A stretch of 64,000 bases of DNA from Hymenoscyphus infarciens (GCA_001414345.1 LLCB01000125.1:94726-158725), one strand, 5' to 3'. Positions 35,436 to 48,091 are shown, numbered from the stretch's first letter. Notes: a model not told the origin generated them from the letters alone. Made by a program: numbers and translations.

Positions 35436-36650
35436 GAAGGCTTTATTTATTAATATACTAGATAGCTTTTTATATATTCTATAATCTTCAAATATAATCT
35501 AGAATAGAAGATATAACCTTTTATATAGTAATAGATTCTTTAATTCTAAAGTAGCTCTTATTATTTTAAGTAAGAGATAAGAACTTTCTTAGATATATCT
35601 TTAGTATATATAGAAGCTTATTAAAGAATAGTAGCTTCCTAGTAGGTTTAAAATAAAAGCTTTTAAGAGTAGTTACTAGTGCTTTAGTATACTTATTATT
35701 TATATATTATTTTAATATCTAAGTAAATCTAAGCTTTAGAGATTAGTCTAAGAGTAGCTACTTTATAACTTCTAATAGTAAGTCTTTAGATATAGATAGA
35801 GTTTTAACTTCAGATAGAAAGACGTATATAAAATATATATTAGATTTAATTATAGCCTCTTTTTAAGATAATAGTTTTAGCTTTTTATAAGATAATCTTA
35901 ATAGAGTGTCTATATTAATATAGGTTCTACTTAGATAGTAAATAGTGTTTATATATTACTTATATTAAGATAAAAATTTTTTACGAGTTTTATAAATAGA
36001 TTAATCTCTTACTTTTAATAGAGCTATTATTCTTAAATATATTAGTAATAGCTTAGTAGTTAGTAACTACTATAAAACTTTTACTATTTAGATATTATAG
36101 TAATTTTCCTAAAGCTTAGATAAGTATATTAGTCTCTAAATCTATTAGCTAGTATCTTTCTTCTATAGATAATAATAATTTAGAAAGATATAAGATAGAA
36201 TACTTAACTTCTTTATTATCTATCTAATATAATACTATCTTATAACCTATCTCTTTACTTCTATCTATATATAGCTTAAAAAGCTTTATAAAGTCTAGAA
36301 ATACTAGAATTAATATAGTATATAGCTTATCTTTAAGCCTTTCTTATATAGTTCTACTATTTTTAAGTAAACTAGCTAACTTAAAATTTATTATAAAAGG
36401 TATTATTATATATCTTAAATAAGTATTATACTCTTTACTTAAAATTAGAGAGCTTTTAAACTCTAAGGTTTTTAGCTTAATTAATAATATTATAATAGCT
36501 AAGTAATAAGTAATAAATTTATAATAATATCTAAATAGTCTAAGACTCTTTTTTAAGTTAGATAAGATATAAAGAAACTTTATTAATCTTATTATCTTAA
36601 CTTTATCTTCTATTATATATAGACTATTATAAGAGGTTATATACGTATAG
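35436..36650 (-). pseudogene. Ty3/Gypsy pol relic (RT end, RNase H)
   Basis: On the - strand, about 36320 to 36000 reads, through stops, KDKLYTILILVFLDF, then KLFKLYIDRSKEIGYKIVLY, YLSKLLLSIEERY, DLETN and VVTNY. This is the order and spacing of the RT-to-RNase H linker and RNase H of fungal Ty3/Gypsy elements (..P-D-F..L-Y-I-D-A-S-K.., ..Y-L-S-R.L-S..E..Y.., ..T-D-H..). Only about 0.6 kb lies between RNase H and the LTR, too short for a complete integrase, so the 3' part of pol is deleted. RIP stops make it non-functional. Confidence 0.78.
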
Positions 36651-37356
36651 AGTAGACTATAGAGTAGGTTAGAAGTACGTAAGTTGAATCAGCATAGAGT
36701 AGGTCAGGTGATCGCTAAATCACGTTTCTAAGAAGTCGAAGTATAAGTATAAAAGACTTAGTGAATTTTTAACTTTTTTGACTTAATTTCTAAATAAAAG
36801 ATAGAAGAGGGCTATATATACTTCTAGAGTAAATACTAGAAGCTTCTATAGCTTATAAATCAAAGGGGTTACTAGAAGGTTCTAGGGATCACGTGTTCGC
36901 TTAACCGTAACCGAGAACGTAACCGAACCTTCTAGATAATACTAGAAAGAACTAGTATAGACTAAGGTTTAAACCTAAAGCCTATTAGTAAGTAAGGTAA
37001 TTATTACCTAATACTAATAACTATATTATAATACTTAATAGCTTAACGCTTATAATTCTAATTAAGTAAAGTAGTACTTTAATAACTTTATAAAGTAGTA
37101 GAGTATTTATTTTAAATAGACTAGATATTCTTTTAGAGTCTTTAAAAAGATAATAGTATTATTATTAAATATATATATAAATTATAAGAATATATCTTTA
37201 ATTATATCTTTTATATAATACTTAAAGAAAGTAGATAATATAGCTAGCTTTATAGTACTAGTAGTTCGCTATTTCTAGCTTCTATAAAGCGTTATAAAAG
37301 TCTACTTCTATCTATCTTTAAGATAAGTTAATTACTAGAAAAAGCTCTTTATTATA
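36651..37356. other. Mixed sequence with a less-mutated 300-bp patch
   Basis: About 36650-36960 keeps CA, TG and CG (for example GGATCACGTGTTCGCTTAAC) and contains the inverted pair ACTAGAAGGTTCTAG and GAACCTTCTAGATAATACTA, which may be the end of a solo LTR or a small element. The rest is ordinary RIP-decayed DNA. No gene seen. Confidence 0.45.
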
Positions 37357-37361
37357 TTAAG

Positions 37362-37533
37362 TATTAGTATAACTTATAGTTATAAAAGCGATATAAAAAG
37401 AGTTATATATTATCGTTCGTATATACCGAGTAAAGCTAGCTATAATATCTATCTAAATAGTTCTTAAGTAAGAAGATTACGTGTTTCTACGTATACTAAT
37501 CTAAATAGTTACTTACTTCTAAATATACTAATA
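37362..37533 (-). repeat. Outer-copy LTR (3' on the minus strand)
   Basis: It begins TATTAGTATAACTTATAGTT and ends ..AAATATACTAATA, RIP forms of TGTCGGTATA..TATACCGACA. Exactly 172 bp, like its partner at 47920. Confidence 0.87.
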
Positions 37534-37730
37534 CTAGTAAGTCTCTAAAAAGGTCGAAGTTACTCTAAATTATTAAAAAAATTTATATCTAATTCTAACT
37601 AATTAGAGCCTTCTATTCCTTATTCTTAGCTAATAAGAAGACTTTATTTTAATCTTCTATTATTTCTTATTCTATTCTATCTATTTTATAAGTTTTATAT
37701 CTAGCTTATTAGTATTAGTTAACTTTTATA

Positions 37731-39369
37731 AGATATTATAATAACTCTTTTTAGCTATAGTATTTATAAAATTACTCTTACTATTAATCTATTTAATCTT
37801 ATTAATTTCTCTTAATTTATTTCTCTTTTATAGATATATAATATTAATTATTAGTCGCTTTTCTTTAGTTATATCTAATTTAGCTATATATTCGTAAATA
37901 GACTTTAAGTTAGTATATATTATAAGTAGAATCTTAAATTCTAAGATACTTTTAAAAGTTAATTTAATTAAAGCTATAGTATTAAATCCAATGTTTATTA
38001 TATATAATTCTAATACTAAAACGCTATAGACAACTCTTTTATACTTAGTAGAAGACTAATATAAAATATTAGTATTCTTATTCTTATTTATAAGTATAAT
38101 AATATAACTAATTTATAATAATAAGTTCTTATTATTAGTAAATAATATATTAGTAAAAACGTATAATTTTAGAGAAGAATTATAACAGTACGAAATATAT
38201 ACTACTAGAGAAGAGGTATATAGAAGTGCGTTTAAGACAGAATAACGTATATAAATACTAGGTACTAAAATAGAAGAAAAGGAAAAACTATCTCTCTTCT
38301 AACTCTAGAAGTAGGCTACTATATATAAGAGGGTCTAAAACCGAATAACGTTATACGTTAGCTAATATAAAAGCCTAAACCTACGTAACCTTCCTAAAAT
38401 AGATAATATTAGATAATAACTACTAAAACCTTATATATAGTAGATACTCCTAGCTATCTAGAATAGTATACTATTATAAGAATTATCTAATTTAATAAAT
38501 TTAAGCTCTTTTAAAGTATTATTAAGTTATTATTAAATTCGCTTATTAAAAATAAAATATTATTATCTTAAGAATTAATAGTTTAAGTAGTAAATAATAA
38601 GTCGAAAACAGTCTTAGATTAAGATACTATAGCTAAGTATATCTCTTAAACACGTTATATAATATATTAATTTTTAGTATCTACTATATATAACGTCTCT
38701 TTTATATTAGATATTTTAGTTAGAGCCTTTTATACTAAATTTAAGTGTTTTATATAATGTTAAGTAAAATATATAGTGCTATTTTAATACTTAGTAATTA
38801 GCTCTCTATTAAATTTAATTAGATAGTTAATAGTAAGCTCTTTGCTCTTCTTAGATATAAATCTAGTATTATTAATAGTAATCTTCTCTTTATTAGTAAA
38901 AGCGTTATTAGTAAGTATAAGAGTCTTATTAGTTTAAAGGTCTACTATAGTAAAAAGAGTATTTAACTTTACTTACTTATTATATTAGTATAACTTAGTA
39001 TATAAAAGATAAAGGTTAGATATTAACTATTCTATTATAAGTCTTATAATATAGTAGTTATAGTATATTATAAACTAATAATTACTAGCGTCTATAATAC
39101 TATATAATAGCTTAATTACTTTAAAGAATATATTTTTCTATTAAGAATAACCTTTAAAAGAGTATATAAATAATTTCTAATTTAAGTTAGTTAATAATTA
39201 TATATATACTAATATAATATATTAAATAAATACTTATAAACCTAGAAGTATTATAATAAGTACTACGATTATTCTTTAGCTTACTCTTTAAATAGTAGAC
39301 GCTTAGGTAAGTATTAGTAACTTTCTAGTATTAGAAAGTAACTTCTTTTAAGTAATAATCTTAAAAACA
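37731..39369. other. Insertion 1 in the outer element, with a Gypsy-like LTR start
   Basis: About 1.64 kb that interrupts the outer short LTR element. It includes 38181-38330, which resembles the beginning of the Gypsy LTR at 63255 (ACGAAATATATACTACTAG, AGAAGTGCGTTTGAGA-type) and then diverges, so it comes from a related but different element. The remainder is decayed without a recognisable domain. Boundaries are approximate. Confidence 0.55.
38181..38330 (+). repeat. Divergent Gypsy-like LTR start
   Basis: TATAACAGTACGAAATATAT is followed by CTACTAGAGAAGAGGTATAT and ..AATACTAGGTACTAAAATAG, aligned with 63255-63350. Similarity fades after about 38330. Confidence 0.65.
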
Positions 39370-41684
39370 CTTTAATTAGTTAATTTATTAATCTTCTTTT
39401 ATTATAATTTAATATTTATTATACTATTATTAGTTATAAATACTTTAATATTATAAGATTTACTTAAATTAGTAAGAAAAGTTTAGATATCTTTAAAGTA
39501 ATATAGTTAATATTATTAATAAAAGTATCTTATTATTAGAATAATAATTTAAAAGAACTATTTAAAGTCTTAGATACTTTTAGAGCTATTTATATCTTTG
39601 CTTTTAGAGTAGTTCTAGTAAGAATTCTAGAATATTAGTATTTTAATAGATTTATAAATAATAAAGTTAGTATTAAAGAGAAGGTAAAAGTTATTTAATA
39701 TCTTACTTACTCTACTCTACTTCTTATCTACTCTAAGACTTAAAAGTTCTCTCTTTTTTATAAGATCGTAGTATTATTTTAGATAGTATTATACTAGAAA
39801 CTTCCTTAGTTACTAGTACTATTTTAGAAGTTTTAAAAGTTTTAATAAAGTATAGCTTTATAACTATAGATTAAAACTTTCTAGAACTACTTAGTAGTAA
39901 TATAATATAGTTCTTATTTTTAGTTCTTTAAAAGATAAAAGGTTCTATCTAAGACTTTTTATACTCTCTTTATATTAAAACGTCTAAATTTAAGAGTAAG
40001 TTCTTAATTAGTCTATTTTATATATTAAGAGCTTCTTTAACTTAATAGAATATAATCTACTTTTATATCTCTTAGATAGCTCTTTTATAAGTCTTAGACC
40101 TTATAGAAATTAGTTAAGAAGATATATTAGTTATAGTTATTAAAGTATATACTCTATATACTAATAGAGTAGAGACTAGTCTATTTAGGCCTACTATATT
40201 ATTAATTACTTTAAATACTATTTAAAGCGCTAAACTATATAAAACATATAGCTCTTATTTATATATAATATTATATATTTATTAAATCACTCTATAGTAT
40301 CTCGCTACTAGATTAATCTAATTATATATCTTAACTAGTATAGTTTTTATTATAGTACTTATTCTAGTAGTAGAGTATATAAAGTTCTTTTTAATAAAGT
40401 TTATCTTAGTATTTATAATAATATAATTAAAAGGTCTAAGATATATATTAATCTAATATCTTTAAAAGACTTCTTATATACTTATTACTTTTATATCTAG
40501 TAAAAAGTCACTTATCTAATATCTTATTACTTTATTTATATAGTATAAGACTATTTACTTATCTAGGAAAAAAGTATTAATTAAAATACTATAATTAAGT
40601 TTAAGGTTATTATAAAGAATAAACTTAAATTAGCTAAGTAAACTTCTATATCTTTAATAGTATTTTTAGAATTTAGTAAGATATTAAAAGATATCTTTGT
40701 TAATATAATATCTAGCTCTTTCTAGTATATATTATAATCTTAGTACTAATAGATAGCTAAACTACTTATAAAGTTATTAAATATTAATATTTATAAGAAA
40801 AGATAAGTATTCTTATATAAAGTTATATATAGTTTTATTCTAAAGTAGAAAAGAATATCTAAATCGCTATATAATAGAGAATCTCTTAACTTCTATCTCT
40901 TTCTTATTCTCTTAAATAAGTATGTTTTAAAGATTATTTAGAGTAATATCTAAGTTATTTATATTATTAATATAAAGAATAAAAGATATATTAGATTATA
41001 TTATATAAACCTCTATATTTCTAATTAGTATATTAATTATTATTAATTTGAAAGATAAAGTATATCTTTTACTAAAGTAAATATTAAATTAACCTATAGT
41101 ACTCTTATTAGTTAAGACCTTTTTAATAAGTCTAATATATATAAGATATTAATTATATCTTATACTTAACTTTTATACTACTCTAGTAGTAATTATTACG
41201 TTAAAGAAGTAATCTTTTATATATTTCTTAGCTATTATTATAAATATCTCTTCTAAAAATTTATATATAACCTTAGAAACGTTATTATCTAGAATTAGTA
41301 GAATATATCTATTAAAAGTGTCTCTTTATACTAATTTTATTAGATTTATAATAAGGTATTTAGTATTAAAATCGTTAATAAGTTCTATAAAAGTAATATT
41401 ATAATAGATAACGTTATTATCTAAGCTAGTATCTAATAAGTAACTATCTTCTTTTAATAAAGTAATAGTATAAAGTGTTTTTAATATCTTCTTCTCTTAT
41501 ATCTCTTAAACTTATACTATATTTCTATTATATATCTTTTTAATATATCTATCTTACTTATCTCTAAAGTATTTAAATTTCTTATTAGACTATTTAGTAA
41601 AGTAATAGTTCTACTCTTTTTAAGAGTAATCCTATAATATATACTCGTTCTTTCTAGATATAGAATATATCTACTTTTTCTTAT

Positions 41685-41854
41685 TATCGGTATATATTCA
41701 AGAGGTAAATAGCGATTTAGATTAGTATACGTAGATATACGTATACTCGCTTAGAAGCTACTTAAGTAGGCATCGTAGCTAGCTTTACTTAGTATATACG
41801 AACGATAATATAACTCTTTTTATATCGCTTTTATAACTATAAGTTATACTAATA
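41685..41854 (+). repeat. 5' LTR of the plus-strand short element
   Basis: It starts TATCGGTATATATTCAAGAG (TG of TGTCGG lost to RIP) and ends ..AAGTTATACTAATA. Same length as 43679-43848. Confidence 0.87.
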
Positions 41855-41995
41855 CTAATTAGTAAACGTATAGATTAGATACTTAGTTACTTTATATATT
41901 TCTACTATAAGTATACTTATATAAAAGTAAACTTAATATTACTAGTAGACTTCTCTTCTCTAATTATAACTCCTTCTACTATTTAATAACTTCGA

Positions 41996-42192
41996 TAATA
42001 TACTATAAACGCTTCTTAAGACAGGAAGCACCGATTACTAATCCTAACCTTCTACCTCTCTTTAAAGAGATCTCTCGAATATCTACTATATATAAAATTA
42101 TTAGTACTAATACTTTTAATAATACTTTCGATTTAATATACTATAAACGCTTCTTAAGACAGAAAGCGCTAATTATAAATACTAACCTTCTA
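41996..42192 (+). repeat. Two direct repeats of about 60 bp
   Basis: ACTATAAACGCTTCTTAAGA followed by CAGGAAGCACCGATTAC..ACCTTCTAC at about 42002 recurs at about 42130 with RIP-type changes. The pair is also present, in reverse, in the copy at 45074-47270 (about 46740 and about 46915). Confidence 0.8.
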
Positions 42193-43154
42193 CTAACTCT
42201 CTACCGACCTTTAAGAGACCTTCTAACCTTCTACCTCTCTCTAAGACAATTTATACTATCTAAGACATCTGAAACCTAATAACGACATCTATTATAATAT
42301 AGTAGATATACTAATAGAAGAGATAATATATACTACTAAATAAGAAGAGGAATACGCTAAAGAAGAGAATAAAGACCTTCTTCTTTAGAACGAATTTTAA
42401 GTAGACTTTAAAGGATAGGATTAAGATAACTTCGCTAAAATCTACTAATCTACCGCTATTAAGTTATAATAAACACTTCGTAGAAGAGGTATATAGGTTA
42501 AGATAGATAGATATAAGATACTTATATCTTAAGTACTATATAATACTACTACTAAGGTTAACTAAACTAAGTAGTTAGATAAAGAAATGTTAAAAGCTAT
42601 AGTAGCTAAGAGAGCTAGTACTAAAATCTTTAGATCTTATTATAAATATATATAGGAATATACTAAAAGATAATAAAAGCTATAGTAATAACAACTCTAA
42701 TAATAATAACTTCTAGCTAAAATTACTACTTAAAGCCTAATACGAAGGCTAGAGACAAAGCTTTATAAGTATCTACTATATAATAGTAATAATATCTAGT
42801 CTTCTTAGATACTACTAGTAATTACTTTAATAATCTCGCTAACCTAGGTCTATTATATACCGCTTAAACTTAAGATAATAGAGTCGGGAATAAGAACTAT
42901 ATCGTAGTACTACTAGGTAGTTCTATAAAGTTTTAATCTATAGTTATAAAGCTATACTTTTTTAAAACTTCTAAAACTTTTAGAATAGCACCGGCGGACG
43001 AAGGAGTTTCTAGAATAGCACTGTCGAATAATCTAACACTATAACCTTATAAAAAAGAGAGAGATCTTAAGCCTTAGAATAGATAGAAGGTATACTAGAG
43101 TAGGTAAGATGTTAAACGATAGACTCTCTCTCGATATCGACTTCGTTAGTTATA

Positions 43155-43325
43155 GATTTATTAAAATGCTAATATTCTAGAACCTCTTTTAGAACTACTC
43201 TAGAGTTATTTAGAAGTTTATTAGAACGCCGATATCCTAGAACCCTTTTTAGAACCGCTCTAGAGTTATTCAGAGGTTTATTAAGACGCTAATATCCTAG
43301 AACTCTTTTTAGAACCGCTTTAGAG
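43155..43325 (+). repeat. Three tandem 60-bp repeats
   Basis: Units of the form GAACGCCGATATCCTAGAAC followed by CCTTTTTAGAACCGCTCTAG and AGTTATTCAGAGGTTTATT, three in a row with point differences. They lie near the 3' end of the interior. Confidence 0.83.
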
Positions 43326-43678
43326 GCGCGGACGTGGCTAACTCCGAAAGCTTCTAAGGCTTCTAAGCGACTTCGAAGTATTATTCTAAGAGTTCAAAAC
43401 CTTTATCTCTAATTTAAGCGACGATAGTAATAGCTTCGACATTTCTACTAAATATCTAGAGTATAATCGGCGATAAGACGATCCTAGCAGAGGCCTACTA
43501 ATATAAAAGAGTATATACTTTAATCTAGGTTAGAGTAGAATATAGGATAATATAGCTATAAAATAAAGCTTTCTTATTAGCTAAGAATAAGAAATAGAGA
43601 GCTCTAATTAGTTAGATTAGATAGAAGATTTTAATGATTTTTAGAGTATTAACTTCTATTGTTTTGAAGAAGTACTAA

Positions 43679-43848
43679 TATTAGTATATATTTAAGAGGT
43701 AAATAGCGATTTAGATTAGTATACGTAGGTATACGTATACTCGCTTAGAGGCTACTTAAGTAGACATCGTAGCTAGCTTTACTCGGTATATACGAACGAT
43801 AATATAACTCTTTTTACATCGCTTTTATAACTATAAGTTATACTAATA
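43679..43848 (+). repeat. 3' LTR of the plus-strand short element
   Basis: It starts TATTAGTATATATTTAAGAG and ends TATACTAATA, followed at once by the target duplication CTTAT. Confidence 0.87.
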
Positions 43849-45073
43849 CTTATACTAGCTTATATTAAATCTGCTTTTATTAGTATATAATCCGCTTTTA
43901 TAGAAGTGTTATTTAGTTATTCTAGTCTTACTTAAAATAGTCTCTAGATAGAGTTTTAAATATAATTAGATTAAACTTTAAATAAGAGTAATTATATCTA
44001 ATATTAAAGAGTTCTAAGATAAGGTTAATATTATAATTATATAATCTAGTATCTTTTTATATACTAAAATTAGCTTATTCGAAAATTAGCTATTAGTTTA
44101 GAAGTCTATAAAGAGAGAGAATCTTAGTAAATTTAACTTAGATAATATATTTTTAAAGCTCTTTAATATAGATACTCTTTATATTATATTTTATAAATTA
44201 ATACTATTCTATTCTAATAATTAGCCTCTTTTATAAAGTTTATCTTCGAAGTATTACTATATAGATATAAATAAAACCTTAAAAGATTAATTATTATACT
44301 TACTAAAAAGCGTAGTATAAAAGTAATTTAAAGCGTTATCTTTTAGTATAGTAGAGAAGATAAGAGAGTAAAATACTAGTAATACTCTACTTCTCTTATA
44401 TATATTCTTAAATATTATAACTTTAATTATAAAGTTATTAACTTTTCTACTATACTTTTAGTCGTCTTTATATACTTTTATAAGAGTGTCTAATATAAAA
44501 GAGTAGTCTTAACTCTTTAAATTTTAAGAAGTTAACTCTGATTTAAAATATATTATATTTATTTATACTAGTAGTCTTTTAGTAGAATTATCTTATTACT
44601 AATTATACTCTAAATATTTAGAGAGATTATTAAAATCGTTACTACTAGTATCTTTACTAAATTAGTTAAATATAAAGAAAGAGATATAGTCGTCTTTTAG
44701 TAGACTTAAAAGTTAAATTAGAGATTATACTAGATCGTTTAAATTTTTCTTTTTAATTAGTAGAATTAAAGTTATTAAAGCTATTAGTTACTATTATTAT
44801 TATATAGTAGATACTTATAAAGTATTATCTCTAGTCTTTGCTTTAGATTAGGTATTTTAAGAAATACTTTTAACTATTAGTTATTATAGTTATTATTATT
44901 ATCTTTCTAAGTATTCCTCTATATATTTATAATAGGATTTAAAGACTTTAGTACTAGCTTCTTCTAATACTATAGCTTTTAATTCTTTATTTAACTATTT
45001 AGTTTAGTTAATCTTACTAGAGGTAATATATAGTATCTAAGATATAAGTATTCTATATTTATCTATCTTAACT

Positions 45074-45255
45074 TATTAGTATAACTTATAATTATAAAAG
45101 CGATATAAAAAGAGTTATATTATCGTTCGTATATACCGAGTAAAGCTAGCTACGATGCCTACTTAAGTAGCTCTTAAGCGAGAGGGTCACGTGTTCTCAC
45201 GTGTTTCTACGTATGCTAATCTAAGCAGCTATTTACTCTTAAATATATACTAATA
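45074..45255 (-). repeat. Inner-copy LTR
   Basis: 182 bp, from TATTAGTATAACTTATAATT to ATATATACTAATA, with the doubled CACGTGTT segment at about 45188-45207. Confidence 0.88.
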
Positions 45256-47088
45256 CTAGTACTTCTTCAAAACGACAGAAGTTACTTAAAAGCTATTAAT
45301 ATCTTCTATCTAACTAATTATAGCTCTCTATCTATTATCTTCGACTAATAAGAAGCTCTTAATACCTCTTATTCCGTTCTACCTATTCTATAAGCTTAAC
45401 GTCTAGCTTGTTTATATTAACCTAGATCGAAGTATATATTTCTTCGTATTAGTAAGCCTTCGCTAGAATCGTTCTATTACTAATTATGCTCTAGACGTTT
45501 AGTAAGAATATTAAAGTTATTACTATCGTCGCTTAAATTAAGAATAAAGGTTTTAATATCTTTAGAAGTAATAAAAGTGTCTAACTCCTAGAATAACACC
45601 TTAAATTCGAAGTTACTTAGAGACCTTAGATGATTTTAGAGTCGACTACGTCTACGCTTCTAGAGGGAGTTCGATAGAGGTTCTAGGATATTAGTATTCT
45701 AGCGAATCTATAACTAACGAAGTCGATATTAGAAGAAGAGTGAATAACGAAGTCGACATCGAGAGAAGGTCTATTATTTAATATCTTACTAGAGTTAAGC
45801 ACGTCCGCTCTTCTAGAGAGGGTCCGATAGTGGTTCCGGGATATCGATGTCTTTCTATACTTTAAAAGCTCTCTCTTTTTCATAAGATTATAGTATTAGA
45901 TTATTCGACGGTGCCGTTCTAGAAACTTCTCTATCCGCCGGTGCCGTTCTAAAAGTTTTAGAAGTTTCGAAAGAGTATAGTTTTATAACTATAGGCTAAA
46001 ACTTTATAAGACTACTTAGTAGTACTACGATATAGTCCTTATTCCTAACTCTATTATCTTCGTTATCACGAGTTTAGGCGGTATATAATAGACCTAGGTC
46101 GGCGGGATCGTTAAAGTAATCACTTTCGTTATCTTAAGTTTAAGCGATATATAATAGACTAAGGTCGACGGGACTGTTAAAGTTATTACTAGTAATATCT
46201 AAGAAGGCTAGATATTATTATTACTATAGTTTTTATTATCTTTTAGTATATATCTTTATATATTTATAATAGGATCTGAATTCTTTAATACTAGCTCTCT
46301 TAGCTACTATAGCTTTTAATATTTCTTCGTCTAACTACTTAGTTTAGTTAACCTTAGTAGCGGTGTTATATAGTATCTAAGATATAAGTATTTTATATCT
46401 ATCTATCTTAACTTATATACCTCTTTTATAAAGCGTCTATTATAACTTAGTAGTAGTAGACTAGTAGACTTTAGCGAAGTTATCTTAGTTCTATTCTTTA
46501 AAGTCTACTTAAAATTCGTCTTAAAGAAGAAGGTCTTTATTCTCTTCTTTAGTATACTTCTTCTCTTATTTAGTAGTATACTATGTCTTCTCTATTAGTA
46601 TATCTACTATATTATTATTATTCGAAGTAGTAGATGTTATTAAAAAGTCGTTATTAGGTTTTAGGTAAATAAGTGTCTTAGAGAGTATAAATTATCTTAG
46701 TAGATAAAAAGAGGTTAGTAAGAGGTCGATATTCGTAATCGGCGCTTTATGTCTTAAGAAGCGTTTATAGTTTGTCGAATTGAAAGTATCGTCGAAAGTA
46801 TTAGTACTAACGATTTTATATATAGTAGGCGTTCGAGAGGTCTCTTTAGAGAGAGATAGAAGGTCTCTCAGAGGTCGGTAGAGAGTCGGTAAGAGGTTAG
46901 TATTTGTAATCGATGCTTCTTATATTAAGAAGCGTTTATAGTATATTATTATGAATTTGAAGAGTAGAAGGAACTACGATCTAAGAAGAGGAGTCTACTA
47001 GTAATATCAAGTTTACTTTTATATAAGTATATCTATAGTAGAAATATATAAAGTAACTAAGTATCTAATCTATACGTCTACTAATCAG

Positions 47089-47270
47089 TATTAGTATAAC
47101 TTATAGTTATAAAAGTAATATAAAAAGAGTTATATTATCGTTCGTATATACTAAGTAAAGCTAGCTACGATGCCTACTTAAGTAGCTCTTAAGCGAGAGA
47201 GTTACGTGTTCCTACGTATTTCTACGTATACTAATCTAAGCAGCTATTTACTCTTAAATATATACCGACA
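47089..47270 (-). repeat. Inner-copy LTR with ancestral terminus
   Basis: 182 bp, ending TATACCGACA. This shows that the RIP-altered ends TATACTAATA elsewhere derive from a TG..CA LTR with the inverted repeat TGTCGGTATA. Confidence 0.88.
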
Positions 47271-47919
47271 TAACTTATATATCTCTCTAATAAAACGTTT
47301 AATATAATTTAGTATTTATAGATAAGTAGATTTTAGCGAATTTATCTTAATTCTATCTCTTAAAGTCGACTTAAAATTCGTCTTAAAAAAGAAAGTCGTT
47401 ATTTTCTTCTTTAGCGTACTTTTCTTCTTATTTAGTAGTATATATTATCTCTTCTATCTATATTAACTTTAGCTTTAGTACTAGCTTTAATACTTATTTT
47501 AGTATCGAAGTTAAAGCTTCTAAAGCTAAAGTTATTAGAATTAGTATTAGTATATCTATTATATTATAGAGGTTATTATTACTTATTTTAGTAGATATTA
47601 TAGATATTATTAAAAGTCTATTTTTACTTTACTTAGTAGATTATAGATAAAAGAGATATTAGGTTTTAAGTAAATAAGTATCTTAGAGAGTAAAAGTTAT
47701 TTTAATAGATAAAAGGAAGTTAGTAAGAGATTAGTATTAGTAATTAACGCTTTCTATCTTAAGAAGCGTTTATAGTATATTATTAAAGAGTATAGTAGAA
47801 GGAACTACGATCTAAGAAGAGAAGTCTACTAGTAATATCGAGTTTACTTTTATATAAGTATATCTATAGAAGAAATATATAAAGTAACTAGGTATCTAAT
47901 CTATACGTCTATTAATTAG

Positions 47920-48091
47920 TATTAGTATAACTTATAGTTATAAAAGCGATATAAAAAGAGTTCTATATTATCGTTTATATATACTAAGTAAAGCTAGCTA
48001 CGATAGCTATCTAAATAGTTCTTAAGTAAGAAGGTTATATATTCTTACGTATATTAATCTGAATAGTTACTTACTTCTAAGTATACTAATA
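47920..48091 (-). repeat. Outer-copy LTR (5' on the minus strand)
   Basis: 172 bp, from TATTAGTATAACTTATAGTT to GTATACTAATA, followed by TTAAG, the duplication seen left of 37362. Confidence 0.87.

Larger units (their letters stand above)
41685..43848 (+). mobile_element. Short LTR retroelement, plus-strand copy
   Basis: Two 170-bp LTRs (41685-41854, 43679-43848) enclose 1824 bp, with the exact target duplication CTTAT at 41680-41684 and 43849-43853. The run TTTTGAAGAAGTACTAA before the 3' LTR is the polypurine-like tract. The interior (about 42300-42960) reads on the + strand as a Lys/Arg/Gln-rich frame with RIP stops but shows no zinc knuckle, protease, RT or integrase. It is therefore a non-autonomous (LARD/TRIM-like) element, or one with an unfamiliar gene. 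Internal repeats lie at 41996-42192 and 43155-43325. Confidence 0.87.
39926..44754. other. Insertion 2 in the outer element, itself hosting an LTR element
   Basis: AT-rich decayed sequence at 39926-41684 and 43849-44754, separated by the short LTR element 41685-43848. The two parts should be one older transposon. No domain is recognised; on the - strand, stretches around 41060-41400 read as long Ile/Leu/Lys-rich frames with occasional stops, suggesting former coding sequence. Confidence 0.45.
45074..47270 (-). mobile_element. Short LTR retroelement, intact minus-strand copy nested in the outer copy
   Basis: 182-bp LTRs (45074-45255, 47089-47270) carry the target duplication TAACT at 45069-45073 and 47271-47275. 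The host sequence on both sides is the outer copy: CTTAACTTA joins TATATATCTC, matching the unbroken version inside this element at about 46390-46405. The right LTR end keeps the ancestral TATACCGACA. Both LTRs share an extra 10-bp segment (TCACGTGTTC-type) absent from the 170/172-bp LTRs, confirming that they are a pair. An open frame of 66 codons at 45683-45883 (-) lies in the interior and resembles no known family. Confidence 0.9.
37362..48091 (-). mobile_element. Short LTR retroelement, outer copy, split by nested insertions
   Basis: 172-bp LTRs at 37362-37533 and 47920-48091 are flanked by the same 5-bp duplication TTAAG (37357-37361 and 48092-48096). The original internal part of about 1.8 kb survives as pieces 37534-37730, about 39370-39925, about 44755-45073 and 47271-47919, which align in order with the internal part of the copy at 45074-47270. 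Insertions 37730-39370, 39925-44755 and 45074-47270 separate them. The - strand is taken as sense because the purine run GAAGAAGTAC precedes the 37362 LTR on that strand. Confidence 0.85.

Noticed and set aside
37362..37533. The 170-182-bp units as independent MITEs with inverted repeats
   Set aside because: They occur as pairs of equal length around a shared interior and the duplications flank the pairs, so they are LTRs of one element.
45683..45883. 66-codon frame on the minus strand
   Set aside because: Inside the interior of the short LTR element, no recognisable domain, and the equivalent segment in the copy at 41685 is not the same open frame. Kept only as a note under the element.
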